DNA of 64,000 nucleotides from Nematostella vectensis (taxonomy: Eukaryota; Cnidaria; Anthozoa; Actiniaria; Edwardsiidae), in the NCBI RefSeq assembly GCF_932526225.1, contig NC_064034.1, forward strand, positions 11,792,887 to 11,856,886. The letters are read 5' to 3'. Every line of letters begins with the position of its first letter. The stretch's first letter is position 1. The notes under the pieces are model-generated. The model was not told where the DNA came from. It searched no databases and worked only from the letters and a program-made list of their open reading frames with translations. The translations under genes and the position numbers were made by a program. Positions 1 to 10,439 of this stretch are shown piece by piece.

Positions 1-1370
1 ACAGGTAGGTATCCCATGATGGTCTTATTCTCTGAAGCAACATAATCGAATGTGTGATTACATGAAAGATCTCCCACCACCAAGAATTTTCATTTCCTGG
101 GACTGTCCAAAATATAGTGCTTGCACGGAAAAATATCTCTTTTTATAGGGAAGGGAGATAAGGGTTGCTAAAGCAAGGGGCCATTTCTTCTGCCTGTCTG
201 TACAAGGTATTGGGCGGGGATTTTCAACACGAGATTCTTTCTCTAATACAAATTTTATTTTACAGTGATCCTTGATGGTCTGCCAGCGGGTAGCTATTGG
301 GCACCTTGGCCCTTGCGCATGCCACAGAATTCCCAATATTCAAAAACAAAACATTACCGAACAACCTCCAATAAGAGCAGGCTAGCCAGTGAGGCCAAGG
401 CATGTACCCAGAAATGACTGAGGGGGGGGGGGGGGGGGGGAGATGCGCAAGCCACAGAATTCCCAATATTCGAAAACAAAACATTACTGAATAACCTCCA
501 ATAAGAGCAGGCTAGCCAGTGAGGCCAAGGCATGTACCCAGAAATGACTGGGGGGGGGGGGGGATGCGCAGTCATAGGTATCATATGGAAAAAGCATAGT
601 ATTTGAACATTCCTTAATAAGAAATGACCCACTTTTTGGCCGACAAGGGCGTGTGCATGCCCCCTGCGCACCCCCCTGTGTAAGCGCCTGAGGCCTGCAA
701 GAACTTGGAAAACGGTCTTGCAGAGAAATGAATAGTTCACGGTGCGCAGAGGTGAGATCCGCTTTTCCGTAGATGATAAACAACGTATTCCCATACTAAA
801 TAATAACTAAACCATCATTATAATTGTTATACAGTAAAGTATACAAGGCCTGTTTTTTTATCTCATTAGATATCTCTTTCACGCTTATGGAATTTTTAAT
901 CCTGAGCAGTTATATTTTAAGCATCCCTTATTATTTAAATTGCCGCTGTCACAAAGATTAAAGACTTTAGGTAGGAAGCCTTTGTTTGTATTGGCGTATG
1001 TACTTTAGATTGGATATAATTATGCATAAAAACGATAAACTTTCGTATATATATTTCGTTCAAAACCGCAATAAAAAATAACCTATATAACCCTATATGG
1101 CGTTTGACGTTAGCGGGCTTTTCCCGGAGAATTGGAAAGTCCATAGAACGCACGGTATACTGTGTAATAATTATGCTTCTTTATAAAGTTGCAAAGGGTA
1201 TTGAAGCACGTCACCACATAAGATTTTATATTTTAAAACAACATTATGGTACCTAGGTGATTGCAAATTCAACCGCGCTTGAAACACGCAAGCTTGCGAA
1301 TTCAAAGTTTGATATGAGAAACAATTAGGATCGATCATAAGATGTTACTACTATCCCAAGAAAACAGTAC
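1..1370. other. GST intron/flank with a ~115-bp direct duplication
   Basis: No coding exon is seen. A segment at about 316-420 (GCCACAGAATTCCCAATATT ... CCCAGAAATGACTG) recurs at about 450-551 with a few substitutions. Each copy is followed by a G-tract. The second copy leads into a dispersed repeat that is annotated separately. Confidence 0.6.
552..692. repeat. Dispersed G-tract repeat, copy 1
   Basis: A run of Gs is followed by GATGCGCAGTCATAGGTATC, a stretch containing AAATGACCCAC, and an end reading CTGTGTAAGCGCCTGAG. The same order of blocks recurs at about 4700-4845 and 9838-9977, with shorter pieces at 35527-35582 and 62601-62648. The family is therefore interspersed. No terminal inverted repeat or coding capacity is visible. 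Confidence 0.6.
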
Positions 1371-1503
1371 CTGCTTTCATCTTCGTCCATTCTTCTCCCG
1401 TCAAACGAACGTCTTCGTACGGTATCCCGCCGGCAGCAAAGCACAGTCTTGTTGGTTCGGCACGACCTCGGGTATTGAAGTAGATCAGTTTGTAGTTAGG
1501 CAT
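1371..1503 (-). CDS. Glutathione S-transferase, sigma-class-like, first coding exon (partial gene)
   Basis: The minus strand encodes 44 residues beginning MPNYKLIYFNTRGRAEPTRL, the N-terminal thioredoxin-fold strand and helix of sigma-class (prostaglandin-D-synthase-like) cytosolic GSTs. The catalytic Tyr falls at residue 8 and the conserved RGRAEP at 12-17. The exon ends ...EEWTKMKA, then G|GTACTG, a plausible donor that leaves phase 1. The start follows a good ACAATGCC context. The family conjugates glutathione to electrophiles, or isomerises prostaglandin H2, in the cytosol. The next exon (the QVPVL-type cis-proline motif) was not found in 1-1370, so the gene continues to the left, outside the window. 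The family call is firm; the exact substrate is unknown. Confidence 0.82.
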
Positions 1504-2131
1504 TGTGAACGGCTATTTGGGCTCGGAGACGAGAGTGCAAGGGGCCGATATGAGAAGAGCTGGAGTCAAGGTTGCAATCCAGACTGGTTGCAATCGAAGG
1601 GACCAAGGATGACGTAGTATATGCTAATTTTGTTCAGTGACGAGCCCCTCCCCCCTTCCCTCCACCCCTTTCGACAAATCCTAGCTAGGCGCCTGACGAA
1701 CAACGCAGGATTGGTCTTAATAAAGCGTATCTTCTTTCAAGCCCCGTTCAACGGAGTAAGTACGCAGCTGCTTTGTCTCCTATTATATTTGTTCTACAAA
1801 GGAGTTCTTTTTTCTCTATTCTTCTCGTTCTTCAATTGCAGCTTGTAAGAAATTGATTGTGTACAGAGAAACTGGTATTTATTGGGTCTTTTGGTCTACC
1901 TGTGTACCTACGTAAATGTGTAAACATCTCGCGTTTGGCAAAAGGCCATCTTATAATATTCACAGTTTTGATTTGGTTCCAACAATACTTGACACTACTC
2001 GGCAAACACTGTTCCTAGACGGATAAACTACCCAAAGCTCACAGACTTAAAGATGAATAAAACGCTGGTGAATTGTGCTTGCTTCAGTTCGCCATGGAAG
2101 TTTTTGAACTCCAGTTTTGGCGCGAGTTGTG
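1504..2131. other. Intergenic, upstream of the GST exon
   Basis: This lies between the GST start codon (minus) and a possible plus-strand first exon at 2132. It presumably contains the GST promoter. No TATA box or recognisable motif set was identified. Confidence 0.3.
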
Positions 2132-2714
2132 ATGGCCATTCATTCTGGTTCGGAGATGTCACGAGAAAGTATTCCTATCCTGGTTCGGTATTTGGGCAGT
2201 GTTTTGGTAAGTAGTTTAGTTATTTCAGTTTTTGTTTAAATAATACTGGCTTGAGTTATGGCCGAACATTCGTTTTCTTGATTTTACCCTTTTAAAAAGA
2301 GCTAGAGTAAGCTTTTATGCAATATTTTAAAAGCACTCTTTCCTTCTTAATTGTACTTTTGTGTTGTTAAATTAGTGCAGTGTATACAGTGGCGGTGTGT
2401 ATTCTGTCCACGATTTTGATGTTTTGTAGCAGAAAGGTAATATTTTAAGAAAATAAATGAGATAATATTTTTTATTATAAAAAAGAAAAGAATAAATAAA
2501 AATCAGTTTGAATTCATGGCTACCAGCCAGGAGACACCATTCCCACAAAAAGCTAAAATGTTTTTTTTTTTCAACATGATCTGTTATGCTTTTGCCATTA
2601 TTTTCTTGCATACAGTTAGTTACTACCACTAGAGCCACATCCCATCTCAGCCTGCAACTATTTTATTTATTAAAATGTTTTTGTGTTTCTTCTTAAGCAC
2701 CCCACTAGCACCGT

Positions 2715-2940
2715 AAAACAGTAATACCTTGTGCACACTAGCAACATAACGACATAATGACATGGGCACGCGCACTCTATCTCCTTATGTTCAAGAGTGA
2801 ATGGCTTGATTTTTTTACTTAAGCCTGACATAACAACATTAGAGAAAAAACATGTCGTTATGTCCATGTCAGGCTTAACAGAGTGCATGTACCAATATTG
2901 TTATGTTGTTATGTCACTAGTGTGCCCCAGGCATAACAAC
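2715..2940. repeat. Foldback element
   Basis: The left arm (GTGCACACTAGCAACATAAC, near 2730) is matched in inverse by GTTATGTCACTAGTGTGCCC near 2908-2930. Inside, GCCTGACATAACAACA (2823) pairs with a GTCGTTATGTCCATGTCAGGC segment (about 2853-2873). The arms are imperfect. It resembles a small hairpin MITE. Confidence 0.5.
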
Positions 2941-3225
2941 ATGCATGTTTTATCCGTTCAATCCACTATAAATGCTCAATACAGCATACTTCCTTTTTGG
3001 TACTATATTTCGCAGGCAATTATCTTTACAAAAAAAGGGTCTATGAAAAAGAGACTTTAATATCAGGATCTGGGTTATTTCCTAAGGAAATTAAATTTTG
3101 TGAAAATGCCAAGAACATAACTTTGTTGAATTATTTTTTATCACAACAATAAAAAAAACTAAACACATCATTGTGCTCTTCCAGCTTTTCTCTCCTCTTG
3201 TGCAAGGAGTTTTTCAAGTCCTTAA

Positions 3226-4276
3226 CCCTATTCAGACCGGGGGTGGGGGTGGGGGCTTTTGAGGCCTCCAGCACCTTTGATCTGTAATAATTTTTGAACT
3301 AGTAGGGCTAGAGCATTGAAATTTGATGACTTTTCCTAAAATTTATCTGGGATCAGTTTGGTGTAAACAAAATTTTTGCAAAATTTTTACCCTGGTAACC
3401 ATAGCAACCAAGTTTTGAGACATAGGTTTAATAAAAATTAGGCAAAACGCTTTAAGTCGTTAAGATCAACTATTAATACAACATGCTCAACATAAATCCA
3501 TGTCATATAAACGGTTTATACCAAGTTTTGAAAAAAACACAAAAAAATTTACATCTCTATTTTAGGGGGAGGGGTGGTGTTTTTTTTTTGTCAATTTTTG
3601 ACCTTCTTGAAATAGTGCTTGTACAAATAGCAAACAAACATTCATATCCACCTGAAATCATTAATAAAACTTTAAACAAAGATTAATTATTGTCAAAAAG
3701 CTTCAGATTTTGCCACAATAAATTTCTTTTATTAAATCCAAGATGGCGGATTCAAGATTGCGGATCCAAGATGGACGATGCTGATGTCACATAATTAGCT
3801 CAAAATCGCTGTTTTTCTTTTTTAAACTAACATCTAAATTTGGCAAAATCCTTTTTATATTCTTTTTATATTCCTCTATTTAAAATAAAAAGTAGGAAAA
3901 AACATTTTTGGGAAAGATATTTAAATTATTACTTTAATTAAAAGTCCAGTTGCAAACTTATACTATATTATAGGTACCATGCCAATCAATGACGTCACAG
4001 GTGTCATATTGTTGCCATAGAAACATTGTCACTAATAATATATGTCTACTGCAAGATAGCAGTAGACATATAACCATATGTACTAAAATGACGTCATATT
4101 GTGTTTCTATGGCAACACAATATATCATTTTGTTTCTCTTTCTCAGATAATGCAATAATGCTTCTTTGAAAATTTGGTCATAATAGCTCTGATGGTTTAA
4201 AAGTTACGGATGGGGGGCCGAAAGAGCCCCCCCCCCCGGGGTCAGGGGTAGCCCCAAAAGCCTGGTCTGAATAGGG
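3226..4276. mobile_element. piggyBac-like non-autonomous element (TTAA-flanked MITE)
   Basis: The element is bounded by TTAA on both sides (3222-3225 and 4277-4280). It starts CCCTATTCAGACC and ends with the exact inverse GGTCTGAATAGGG. TTAA target duplication plus a CCC-start TIR is the hallmark of the piggyBac superfamily. The interior is about 1.05 kb and AT-rich, with no transposase frame. It has its own internal inverted pair around 3990-4125 (GTTGCCATAGAAACA versus TGTTTCTATGGCAAC), so it is non-autonomous. Confidence 0.75.
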
Positions 4277-4280
4277 TTAA

Positions 4281-5640
4281 AAGTTTTCGAGGATGTCAAT
4301 AGTGATTTCTAGATTGATAGTGATAACAGGGTTCCAGAAAACACTGAATTTGCACAACCCCCGTCTTTTTCTATGGGGGACTGTAGAGTATATGGTTTGC
4401 GTCATATAAAATATACAGCCTGGAGTGCGTGGTCAGACCTTTCTACAGTACTTGCCTCACTTCTGTAGCTGGCTGGCATTATGCCTCCTTGCAAAGAAAT
4501 CATTCTGGTTTATTAGCCTACAATGCCATCTAGTCAGTGATGACTTGTAGGTTGCAATTTCCAAATTAGAAAAGAGACCTTGAATGTACTTAAAGTTAAA
4601 AACTGTTTCCATTGGTAATTTGCTAGCTTGTTGGCAAAATATTAAAAAAAAGGCATTTTGTCCTTTTTGTCCCTCAAGGGTCACAACTGCATGTACACAG
4701 GATTTGGGGTGGGGTGCACAGTAGGTACAACACAGACGGAGGATGGTATTTGTGAAGATTGTTCAAATGAAATGACCCACTTTTCGATGGCCAAGGGGGG
4801 GTGTGATCACACCCTGTGCACTTCCCCCTGTGTATGCACCTGGGTTAATTACCTGGTCTTGTCATCCCTAACCCCTTCTATGGCCTGATGATATATAAAA
4901 CAAACCAAAGTGTCTCTAAACATAGCCAATCTGGAATCAATGCCTGTCCTTCAATAGTTGAATTTTTCTTCTGGCTAATGACAAAAAGTTCTTTCACTCT
5001 AGTCTGAGTATCCGGAGAAAACATTTACGCTACATTTAGTCTTTAGTCTTAGTTTTTTGGGTTCATGCATTGGTTTAAGGCCCTATTTGCTGTGGCGAGC
5101 TTGGTAGTTTACAGATAAAGAAGCACTCAAATCGGTCGGTCTGCGATTAATTCATGTGGAAAATGAAAATCATTCTTTCAAAACCTTTGATGTCTTATAT
5201 ATTATGCCTTTGTTTCTCATAAACCTTAGCCTGAAAATACAAATAAATCCTCTCCCTCCCTTGGTCAGAAAATGTGCTCTTCCCAAGAGAAGCCTCCATT
5301 GAAATTATTCTTATTTTCTCCAAACTGCTGCTTATCTGAGTACACGTCCATAGTTGAACACAGAGATGGAGAATGTGGTTATGTCCGAATGATTTGTAAG
5401 ACCTGCCATCTTGAATGGAAAAAAACGTATAAGTAAAGTATGTAAATGACAACAGTGTGTGTTCACTCATAAATATCACAGAGATGGGCTTTTTAATCCT
5501 TATAGGGTATGCAACCTGTCCTAACACCCTACGGCAGAGTCCTGCTGCAATAATAGACTTAATAATAATGAGTTTAATTCAACCTTTCGCAGTATTGACT
5601 GGATTACAGGTGAGTCAGAGATACAAGTAAGCAATACAAT
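4281..5640. other. No gene seen; contains G-tract repeat copy 2
   Basis: About 4700-4845 is a diverged copy of the dispersed G-tract repeat (GGGTGCACAGTAGGTAC ... AAATGACCCACTTTT ... CTGTGTATGCACCTGGG). The rest shows no exon, TIR or array that I can support. Confidence 0.5.
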
Positions 5641-5653
5641 AAACTACAATTAA

Positions 5654-5884
5654 TCAAATGTAATCAGCATATTTAACAGTAACGAACTCGTTGAAACGAC
5701 TCGTATTAGTAGGCCTCTGAAAAGATTTAGATTTAGATCTGAGATTATAACCTGGATCATGCGTAATGCGACGCCCTTTAATGATAGCAAAAAGAGGATT
5801 CTCTGGTTTTATTCTGGAAACGAATCGCTGGCATGCGATATTTCTTCGCTCGTGCAACGTTGGAAGCTTTGCAAGCGTGAGTGA
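5654..5884 (-). pseudogene. Non-LTR retrotransposon (LINE) reverse-transcriptase C-terminal fragment
   Basis: The minus frame reads GSLTLAKLPTLHERRNIACQ, then ...YNLRSKSKSFQRP... and ...TSRFNEFVTVKYA. It matches the pattern LxxLxxRR..., YNLR...P...T.RF, typical of the extreme C-terminus of CR1/L2-type LINE polyproteins. Only about 75 codons remain and the polymerase core is absent. At 5885 the sequence switches abruptly to MAT-derived sequence. This is a truncated, dead copy. Confidence 0.6.
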
Positions 5885-6018
5885 GCCCATCCTGGCGATG
5901 CTTTCTCTAAAAAAGATGTCACCAAGATGGACAGGTCTAGGGCTTATGCATTAGACTATTACTTAGACCTGTCCATCTTGGTGACATCTTTTTTAGAGAA
6001 AGCATCGCCAGGATGGGC
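5885..6018. repeat. Perfect 55-bp inverted repeat made of MAT pseudogene sequence
   Basis: 5885-5939 and 5964-6018 are exact reverse complements separated by 24 bases. Each arm encodes GAHPGDAFSKKDVTKMDRS-like sequence, on the plus strand for the left arm and on the minus strand for the right. The left arm runs on into RAYA, as in methionine adenosyltransferase. The right arm runs directly into the minisatellite. Perfect identity suggests a recent inverted duplication. Confidence 0.9.
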
Positions 6019-8880
6019 ACCCCATCCACCATGGGCAACCCATCCACCTCATCCACCATGGGCAACCCATCCACCCCATCCACCATGGGCAACCCATCCA
6101 CCCCATCCACCATGGGCAACTCATCCACCCCATCCACCATGGGCAACTCATCCACCCCATCCACCATGGGCAACTCATCCACCCCATCCACCATGGGCAA
6201 CTCATCCACCTCATCCACCATGGGCAACCCATCCACCTCATCCACCATGGGCAACTCATCCACCATGAACAACCCATCCACCCCATCCACCATGGGCAAC
6301 CCATCCACCCCATCCACCATGGGCAACCCATCCACCCCATTCACCATGGGCAACCCATCCACCCCATCCACCATGGGCAACCCATCCACCCCATCCACCA
6401 TGGGCAACCCATCCACCCCATCCACCATGGGCATTCCATCCACCCCATCCACCATGGGCAACCCATCCACCCCATCCACCATGGGCAACCCATCCACCCC
6501 ATCCACCATGGGCAACCCATCCACCCCATCCACCATGGGCAACTCATCCACCCCATCCACCATGGGCAACCCATCCACCCCATCCACCATGGGCAACCCA
6601 TCCACCCCATCCACCATGGGCAACCCATCCACCCCATCCACCATGGGCAACCCATCCACCCCATCCACCCCATCCACCATGGGCAACTCATCCACCCCAT
6701 CCACCATGGTCAACTCATCCACCCCATCCACCATGGGCAACCCATCCACCCCATCCACCATGGGCAACTCATCCACCATGGGCAACTCATCCACCCCATC
6801 CACCATGGGCAACCCATCCACCCCATCCACCATGGGCAACCCATCCATTCCATTCACCATGGGCAACCCATCCACCTCATCCACCATGGGCAACCCATCC
6901 ACCCCATCCACCATGGGCAACCCATCCACCCCATCCACCATGGGCAACCCATCCACCTCATCCACCATGGGCAACCCATCCACCCCATCCACCATGGTCA
7001 ACTCATCCACCCCATCCACCATGGGCAACCCATCCACCCCATCCACCATGGGCAACTCATCCACCCCATCCACCATGGGCAACTCATCCACCTCATCCAC
7101 CATGGGCAACCCATCCACCTCATCCACCATGGGCAACCCATCCACCCCATCCACCATGGGCAACTCATCCACCCCATCCACCATGGGCAACTCATCCACC
7201 CCATCCACCATGGGCAACTCATCCACCCCATCCACCATGGGCAACCCATCCACCCCATCCACCATGGGCAACTCATCCACCCCATCCACCATGGGCAACT
7301 CATCCACCCCATCCACCATGGGCAACCCATCCACCCCATCCACCATGGGCAACCCATCCAACCCACCCACCATGGGCAACCCATCCACCTCATCCACCAT
7401 GGGCAACCCATCCACCCCATCCACCATGGGCAACCCATCCACCCCATCCACCATAGGCAACCCATCCACCGCATCCACCATGGGCAACCCATCCACCATG
7501 GTCAACTCATCCACCCCATCCACCATGGGCAACTCATCCACCCCATCCACCATGGGCAACTCATCCACCCCATCCACCATGGGAAACTCATCCACCTCAT
7601 CCACCATGGGCAACTCATCCACCTCATCCACCATGGGCAACCCATCCACCATGAACAACCCATCCACCCCATCCACCATGGGCAACCCATCCACCTCATC
7701 CACCATGGGCAACCCACCCACCCCATCCACCATGGGCAACCCATCCACCATGGGCAACCCATCCACCATGGGCAACCCATCCACCATGGGCAACCCATCC
7801 ACCATGGGCAACCCATCCACCATAGGCAACCCATCCACCGCATCCACCATGGGCAACCCATCCACCCCATCCACCATGGTCAACTCATCCACCCCATCCA
7901 CCATGGGCAACTCATCCACCCCATCCACCATGGGCAACTCATCCACCCCATCCACCATGGGAAACTCATCCACCTCATCCACCATGGGCAACTCATCCAC
8001 CTCATCTACCATGGGCAACCCATCCACCATGAACAACCCATCCACCCCATCCACCATGGGCAACCCATCCACCCCATCCACCATGGGCAACCCATCCACC
8101 ATGGGCAACCCATCCACCCCATCTACCATGGGCACCCCATCCACCATGGGCATTCCATCCACCCCATCCACCATGGGCAACCCATCCACCCCATCCACCA
8201 TGGGCAACCCATCCACCCCATCCACCATGGGCAACCCATCCACCCCATCCACCATGGGCAACTCATCCACCCCATCCACCGTGGGCAACCCATCCACCAT
8301 GGGCAACTCATCCACCCCATCCACCATGGGCAACTCATCCACCCCATCCACCATGGGCAACTCATCCACCCCATCCACCATGGGCAACTCATCCACCCCA
8401 TCCACCATGGGCAACTCATCCACCCCATCCACCATGGGCAACCCATCCACCTCATCCACCATGGGCAACCCACCCACCCCATCCACCATGGGCAACCCAT
8501 CCACCATGGGCAACCCATCCACCATGGGCAACCCATCCACCATGGGCAACCCATTCACTCCATCCACCATGGGCAACTCATCCACCCATCCACCATGGGC
8601 AACTCATCCACCCCATCCAGCAAATGGTATACACAATCTTACGGCCTGTAAGTCCAGCGTCAACAATTGGACCACCCATTAAGAGCTGGCCAATAGGTTG
8701 TAAAAGGTAGATGGTCTGTTTGTCCAGATATTTATCTGGAATGGTATATGGTGAATTGGTTTATACGATGCCTGATCCTCTTGATACCAACATCTGCTGT
8801 GTGTTGGATGGAGATGAGCACAGTATGCACACGTTCTGGGATACAGGTCCCTCCCTCAAGCCAATATGTACTGCTTGAGC
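5964..8880 (-). pseudogene. Methionine adenosyltransferase (S-adenosylmethionine synthetase) pseudogene split by a minisatellite
   Basis: Read on the minus strand from about 8880 downwards, two frames give RVHTVLISIQHTADV, then [20 protein letters not shown], then [10 protein letters not shown]. These are the central-to-C-terminal region of MAT, whose family signature is close to YLD..TIYHLxPSGRFVIGGP..DAGLTGRKI. At 8620 the sequence enters the 2.6-kb minisatellite. On the other side, at 6021-5964, it resumes with GAHPGDAFSKKDVTKMDRS, the family's next conserved block (GAHGGGAFSGKDxTKVDRS). Frame shifts, lost catalytic residues and no visible introns indicate a dead copy, possibly processed. 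MAT makes S-adenosylmethionine from methionine and ATP. Confidence 0.75.
6013..8619. repeat. Minisatellite, 27-bp and 18-bp units (CCATCCACCATGGGCAAC type)
   Basis: About 2.6 kb built from 9-base modules: ATGGGCAAC, C/TCATCCACC and CCATCCACC. Full units are 27 bp and short ones 18 bp. Because all are multiples of three, frames stay open for hundreds of codons on both strands (repeats of MGNPSTPST on plus and LPMVDGVDG on minus; plus-strand frame 6013-8682, minus-strand frame 8585-5937). These frames have no independent sign of being genes. Every unit carries an NcoI-type CCATGG. The array lies inside the MAT pseudogene. Confidence 0.95.
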
Positions 8881-9837
8881 GACCTCCCAGCAAGTTCCCG
8901 AAGAGCCACCAAAATACTGAAAGTCTTCTAGTCGAAGCGGAGGAGGAGGAGGAATCATTATATCCAATATATCTCTGATATTATTTCAATCAAACGACTG
9001 CCTGATAATCCACCTTGGCGTTTGACATGATTTCTCCATGAAAGGAAGAACACAGATAATGCGCGCGAAGATAGGGTTGAGGGGTTGTGACGATTAGAAT
9101 GTTTCAAATATGTCAAAGAAAATCGAGAATTCCTTTGAGTACTTGCATTAACAAACAAACTATGAAATGCGGTATTTTAGGATTTGATGCGATTTACTGT
9201 AAATACTGTTAATCGTGAAATCTTTCGAATCAATTTAATAGTATATTTTATTTGCACTATGTATACGTATTACATTCTAGGAGAACTGAAATGCATTGCT
9301 TTTTAATATGGACTAGCAACATTTTGAGCATAATTTAAGGGATGAAAGTTCACTAATGGAAAATTTTAGGGCGTCATCCAAGAATAGAAGATATTTTGTG
9401 TGTAAAAAGAGGTATGAAGAAGGGTCATAAAAATGGCAACGCCCCCTTCTCTATTCTTACCTAATTCCATATCATCTTTGGCGCATTTCTTTCTTTCTGT
9501 GGATGTACTCTATTGTATTTATATGAAACACTATTTTTTTAGGATTTGTGTCATGACTGAGAAACTTGACAATAGTCTGCATGGATCAGTTTGTGGGGCC
9601 CACATGCGGTGAGTATCACTGTTCAGGTAATCCAATAACGGTTGTTTTAGCGTTGCATTGTATGTATTACATGTGTTCCTGTATATGTATTTGTTTTTGT
9701 TTTGTTTGTTTGTATTTTGTATTTTTTTTTCGAAGGGGGAGGAGGGGGAAGGGGGAAGAAAGAAGTTCTAGTGACTGCAGTTCTTGTCTAATATTTTCTT
9801 AGCGTATGCTAGTCCCTGGAGCGTTGCCAGGATTGGC
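8881..9837. other. No gene seen
   Basis: Upstream flank of the MAT pseudogene. Short frames are present but none has recognisable similarity. A fragment at 9543-9606 has splice-like borders (TTTTTTTAG and GTGAGT) and one open frame, but no family or partner exon. Confidence 0.4.
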
Positions 9838-9980
9838 CGGGGGGGGGGGGGGGGGGTGCGCAGTAATAGGTATCATGGAAAAGCATAGTTTTTGAAGATT
9901 CCTTAAATAAGAAATGACCCATGTTTTGGCCGCCAGGGGGGGGGGCAAACCCCCTCCCCCCCTGTGTACACGCCTGAGTC
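9838..9980. repeat. Dispersed G-tract repeat, copy 3
   Basis: A G-run is followed by GTGCGCAGTAATAGGTATCA, AAATGACCCATG, a second G-run, and the end CTGTGTACACGCCTGAG. The block order is the same as at 552-692. Confidence 0.6.
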
Positions 9981-9985
9981 CAGTA

Positions 9986-10439
9986 CAGTGGGACCCGGAT
10001 TTTACGATGTGCCTCGGGGGGGAAGAAAATGTATCGTAAAATCGAGGTATCGTTACAAAGAGGCCCTAGATTTTACGATATAAAGGAAAATCCATTGATA
10101 ATATAGCTGTAGCGAGGTCGGATTAATTATAAATTTTTACAAAATAATAATATTGTAACTGTACTCTGTGTCGTTTGTACAGTTATTCCCTGTAAACTGT
10201 AATCTGCATTTAACAAGATCTGTCATTCAAGAAAATCGATTGACTGTACAGTAAGTGTGTGGTGTCTTGAGTTTTTCTCTCTTTGTTGATAGACAGAATC
10301 AGTGATATCGTTGTATCGAGGTCAAAATTACGCTTGGGAGAACAGATTTGTATCGTAGAATCGAGAATATCGTTGTATCCAATATTGTTAGAGCGAGGTT
10401 ATTTTTCATACTACATTTCACTGTATTTTCGTTCCACTG
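9986..10439. mobile_element. Mariner/pogo-like MITE (TA-flanked)
   Basis: TA precedes CAGTGGGACCCGGATTTTAC, and the other end reads GTTCCACTG followed by TA. The outer nine bases are inverted with one mismatch. The interior repeats the motif TCGTAAAATCGAGGTATCGT in variants (10030, 10335, 10360). A related motif (CAATTTTACGATACTCC) is seen at 26257. There is no transposase frame. The assignment rests on the TA target and the CAGTGG terminus. Confidence 0.45.

Noticed and set aside
5937-8585. 882-codon minus-strand frame (LPMVDGVDG repeats) as a protein
   Set aside because: It is the minisatellite read in one of several open frames. Its C-terminal tail comes from the MAT pseudogene in a wrong frame.
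9543-9606. Small internal exon with TTTTTTTAG acceptor and GTGAGT donor
   Set aside because: Its phase does not fit the candidate exon at 2132, and there is no similarity. Splice-like borders of this quality occur by chance.
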